64,000 nt of DNA, taken from assembly GCA_009869945.1 (NCBI GenBank), contig WIXG01000086.1, positions 124,001 to 188,000 on the forward strand, in the 5' to 3' direction. A model generated the notes under the pieces. That model saw only the letters and a list, made by a program, of their open reading frames with translations, was not told where the DNA came from and ran no database searches. Source of the stretch: Mesaphorura yosii. Taxonomy: Eukaryota > Arthropoda > Collembola > Poduromorpha > Tullbergiidae. Made by a program: the position numbers and the translations under genes. How positions within the stretch are numbered: the stretch's first letter is position 1; every line of letters begins with the position of its first letter. Shown here in pieces: positions 62,110-64,000 of the stretch.

Positions 62110-64000
62110 TTCTACTCTCAGCACTACTTCACTGCTCGCTTCATTCTACACCTCGACTACTCTACTCCAATCCACTTGACGCTGTGAAACGAATTAGTCA
62201 GACGCGAGTCGCATCGGTTTCGTTGGAACGAATTACCAATCTGTTTACGTATTTATTTATTTGTCATCTTTTATCAAATTAACTTGCTTTCATCACAATT
62301 TGTTCCATCTTTTTAAATAAACAAAACACACAAGATAAAAAGAACTTTTGGCACATTTTTATGTATCAAACATCATTTGTATGCATAATTAACATCCAGT
62401 ACTCTTAAATTAAATGTTGATTTACGGAATCAAATGCTTGCTTGTGGTGGAGTGGTAAAATCGAGTTAAATTTGAATAAAGATTATTAATAGGTCTGGAA
62501 ATTTGCGCGAGCTCTCTTAGACTGCATTCTGTATTGCGCTTAGAATCGGATATGTAAAAGGTAATTAGCGTGTTTATTAATGCTTGTTAAGTTGAGTACT
62601 CTTGAACATTTGTAGTTCATAATTGTGAGATGTGTCGTGCGCTATTGCGTAAAGAAAGGAAAGCGAAACAAGTCTTAAATTTCTCCTTCGTTGGACTTTA
62701 ACCTTATATTAATTAAATTAAGCCGAAGAACGCGGTCTTTAGCTTTGCGAATTGCGAGTGACCAACATCCAATTTGAGACGCACTTAAACAAGGGCACGA
62801 TAGTAAACAAAACTAGAATTAAACAGCTGCAAAGCACAATGAGTGGAGTAGAAGAAAGGTAGAGGTATTAATAAAGCAGTATAGCACCCATCAATAAGAT
62901 AACACCGATTACTGCTGTGCAAGAGAGACTGCTGTCCGAGTATTAATATCGTATATCTAAATGTTCACACGATACAAGGCTTAAACTCGTTCAACTAATT
63001 AAATCTAAAGTGTTGGGAAATTCCAAACAGGCATCCTTTACTCTGATTTAGGCTCTAACAAGTTGAACTACGGGTAGCTGTTGAATTATGCACAGTACGC
63101 ATTTAAGTTGGAGACCTCAGCTCAGGCGGGTTCGAACGATGACAGATAATAACATATGATTGCATGTCAACATTGCATTACCACTGACTATAATTAGAAT
63201 TTAATAATTTATGACCGTGTTTTTCATCAGTTTCGCCGTATGAAATGTATGAAGCCTAATAAAATGCCTGCTGAAGTACTTTAGTCCTGCCCATTCATTA
63301 CGCCTAGTACAATAAAACTATTACCGAAATGCACTGCTCTACATTCAGCTATCATCGTCGTCCCGACGCAACATCGTTGTGTCGTATCGTATCTCATTGC
63401 TACACGTGTGTGTGCACGTTCCTAATTTAAATGACCTCGCAGAGTCATGCTATGCCAATCTAACATCTAAACGTGCCAAACCTTAAACCTTCAACAACAG
63501 CAGCTGTCGGCTCAAATTGACATACGAGTCGCAATCCACTTACGATTAATCTACCGTAATGAGAAATATTACACCGATCTCGTGTGTCGTAAGTGTGTAA
63601 CAATTTGTTACATCACACAACCCCTCTTCTCCACTATACCGCTGCGCTATGCCGGCTTCGCACCAACGACGGTGTATGGAAAGAGACCGCGAAAGGTTCG
63701 ATGTCGAAATCCTTCAAGTCGAAAGTTCTTATCATTAAGAGAGTTTAAGTTCACTTAGTTGAGGAAATGATAGGCATTTATGTTATTTCAAAATACTTTT
63801 TAGTGTTATCCTCATTATGAGCATTTACCCTAACTCAAGAACTTAGCAAAGGGAAGACTTTTTCGCTCGATTCGATCGTTCCGTTCGATGCATCACGAAT
63901 TCATGCCAATAAATAAGATTGCCCAATCCGGACACAAAAATAAATTAAAAAAAGCTTGCATGCAGAACGCGGAGCCTTTTGACAGCGATTGTCTTAAATA
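62110..64000. other. Right-hand flank, probably Musashi intron, no gene recognised
   Basis: No coding exon with a recognisable motif is present on either strand. A tRNA B-box-like GGGTTCGAAC near 63,127 has no A-box or foldable acceptor stem and is not called. The sequence is otherwise AT-rich and featureless. Confidence 0.5.

Noticed and set aside
63060-63140. tRNA-like B-box (GGGTTCGAAC)
   Set aside because: No matching A-box at the right distance and no cloverleaf could be folded by eye.
58161-64000. Expected RRM exons of the Musashi-like gene
   Set aside because: I looked for RNP1-type GFGFVTF and neighbouring residues on the - strand and did not find them. They are taken to be outside the window.
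1-64000. CRISPR array, prophage, operon or other bacterial system
   Set aside because: Spliced animal genes, mariner elements and the absence of long contiguous ORFs show this is animal nuclear DNA. No regularly spaced repeats were seen.

Overview
This is nuclear DNA from an animal, most likely an invertebrate and probably an arthropod. The evidence is spliced genes with GT-AG introns (the five introns of one gene are only 74-96 bp), orthologs of two animal-specific gene families (DNTTIP1 and Musashi), and two mariner/maT-like DNA transposons of a kind common in arthropods. The species cannot be named from the sequence. There is no operon structure, CRISPR array, rRNA or convincing tRNA. Almost all open frames in the window are chance frames in non-coding DNA.

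Layout. Bases 1-18,243 hold no recognisable host gene. They contain two decayed mariner-like elements, one on the + strand (8,084-9,349) and one on the - strand (14,303-15,596), both with terminal inverted repeats and broken transposases. Bases 18,244-20,456 (+) carry a complete six-exon gene for a DNTTIP1 (TdIF1)-like protein of 593 residues, the DNA-binding scaffold of the MiDAC histone deacetylase complex. It has an unusually long Q/N/S/P-rich tail. A probable 3' UTR follows. From about 22 to 55.5 kb there are about 33 kb in which I recognise no gene. This stretch is scattered with GAGAAAG-type words, a (GAAA)n tract, an AT-rich block and one TATA-like array. Bases 55,493-58,160 (-) hold the last five coding exons of a Musashi-family RNA-binding protein (MSI2/Rbp6-like). 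They are identified by the family's C-terminal signature ending AFTNGYH. Its RRM exons are not visible and must lie beyond 64,000. A 68-codon candidate ORF on the - strand (61,903-62,109) lies upstream of these exons, inside a Musashi intron if the gene extends past the window edge.

Relationships. DNTTIP1 (+) and Musashi (-) converge on the 35-kb gap between their stop codons. One acts on chromatin and the other on mRNA, and nothing in the sequence links them functionally. The gap is most simply read as long 3' UTRs plus regulatory DNA. I found no convincing new multi-gene system. The points most worth checking are the DNTTIP1 tail, the tandem 3-nt splice choices in Musashi, the D-D-36-D spacing shared by both transposons, the GAGAAAG word enrichment and the small ORF at 61.9 kb.
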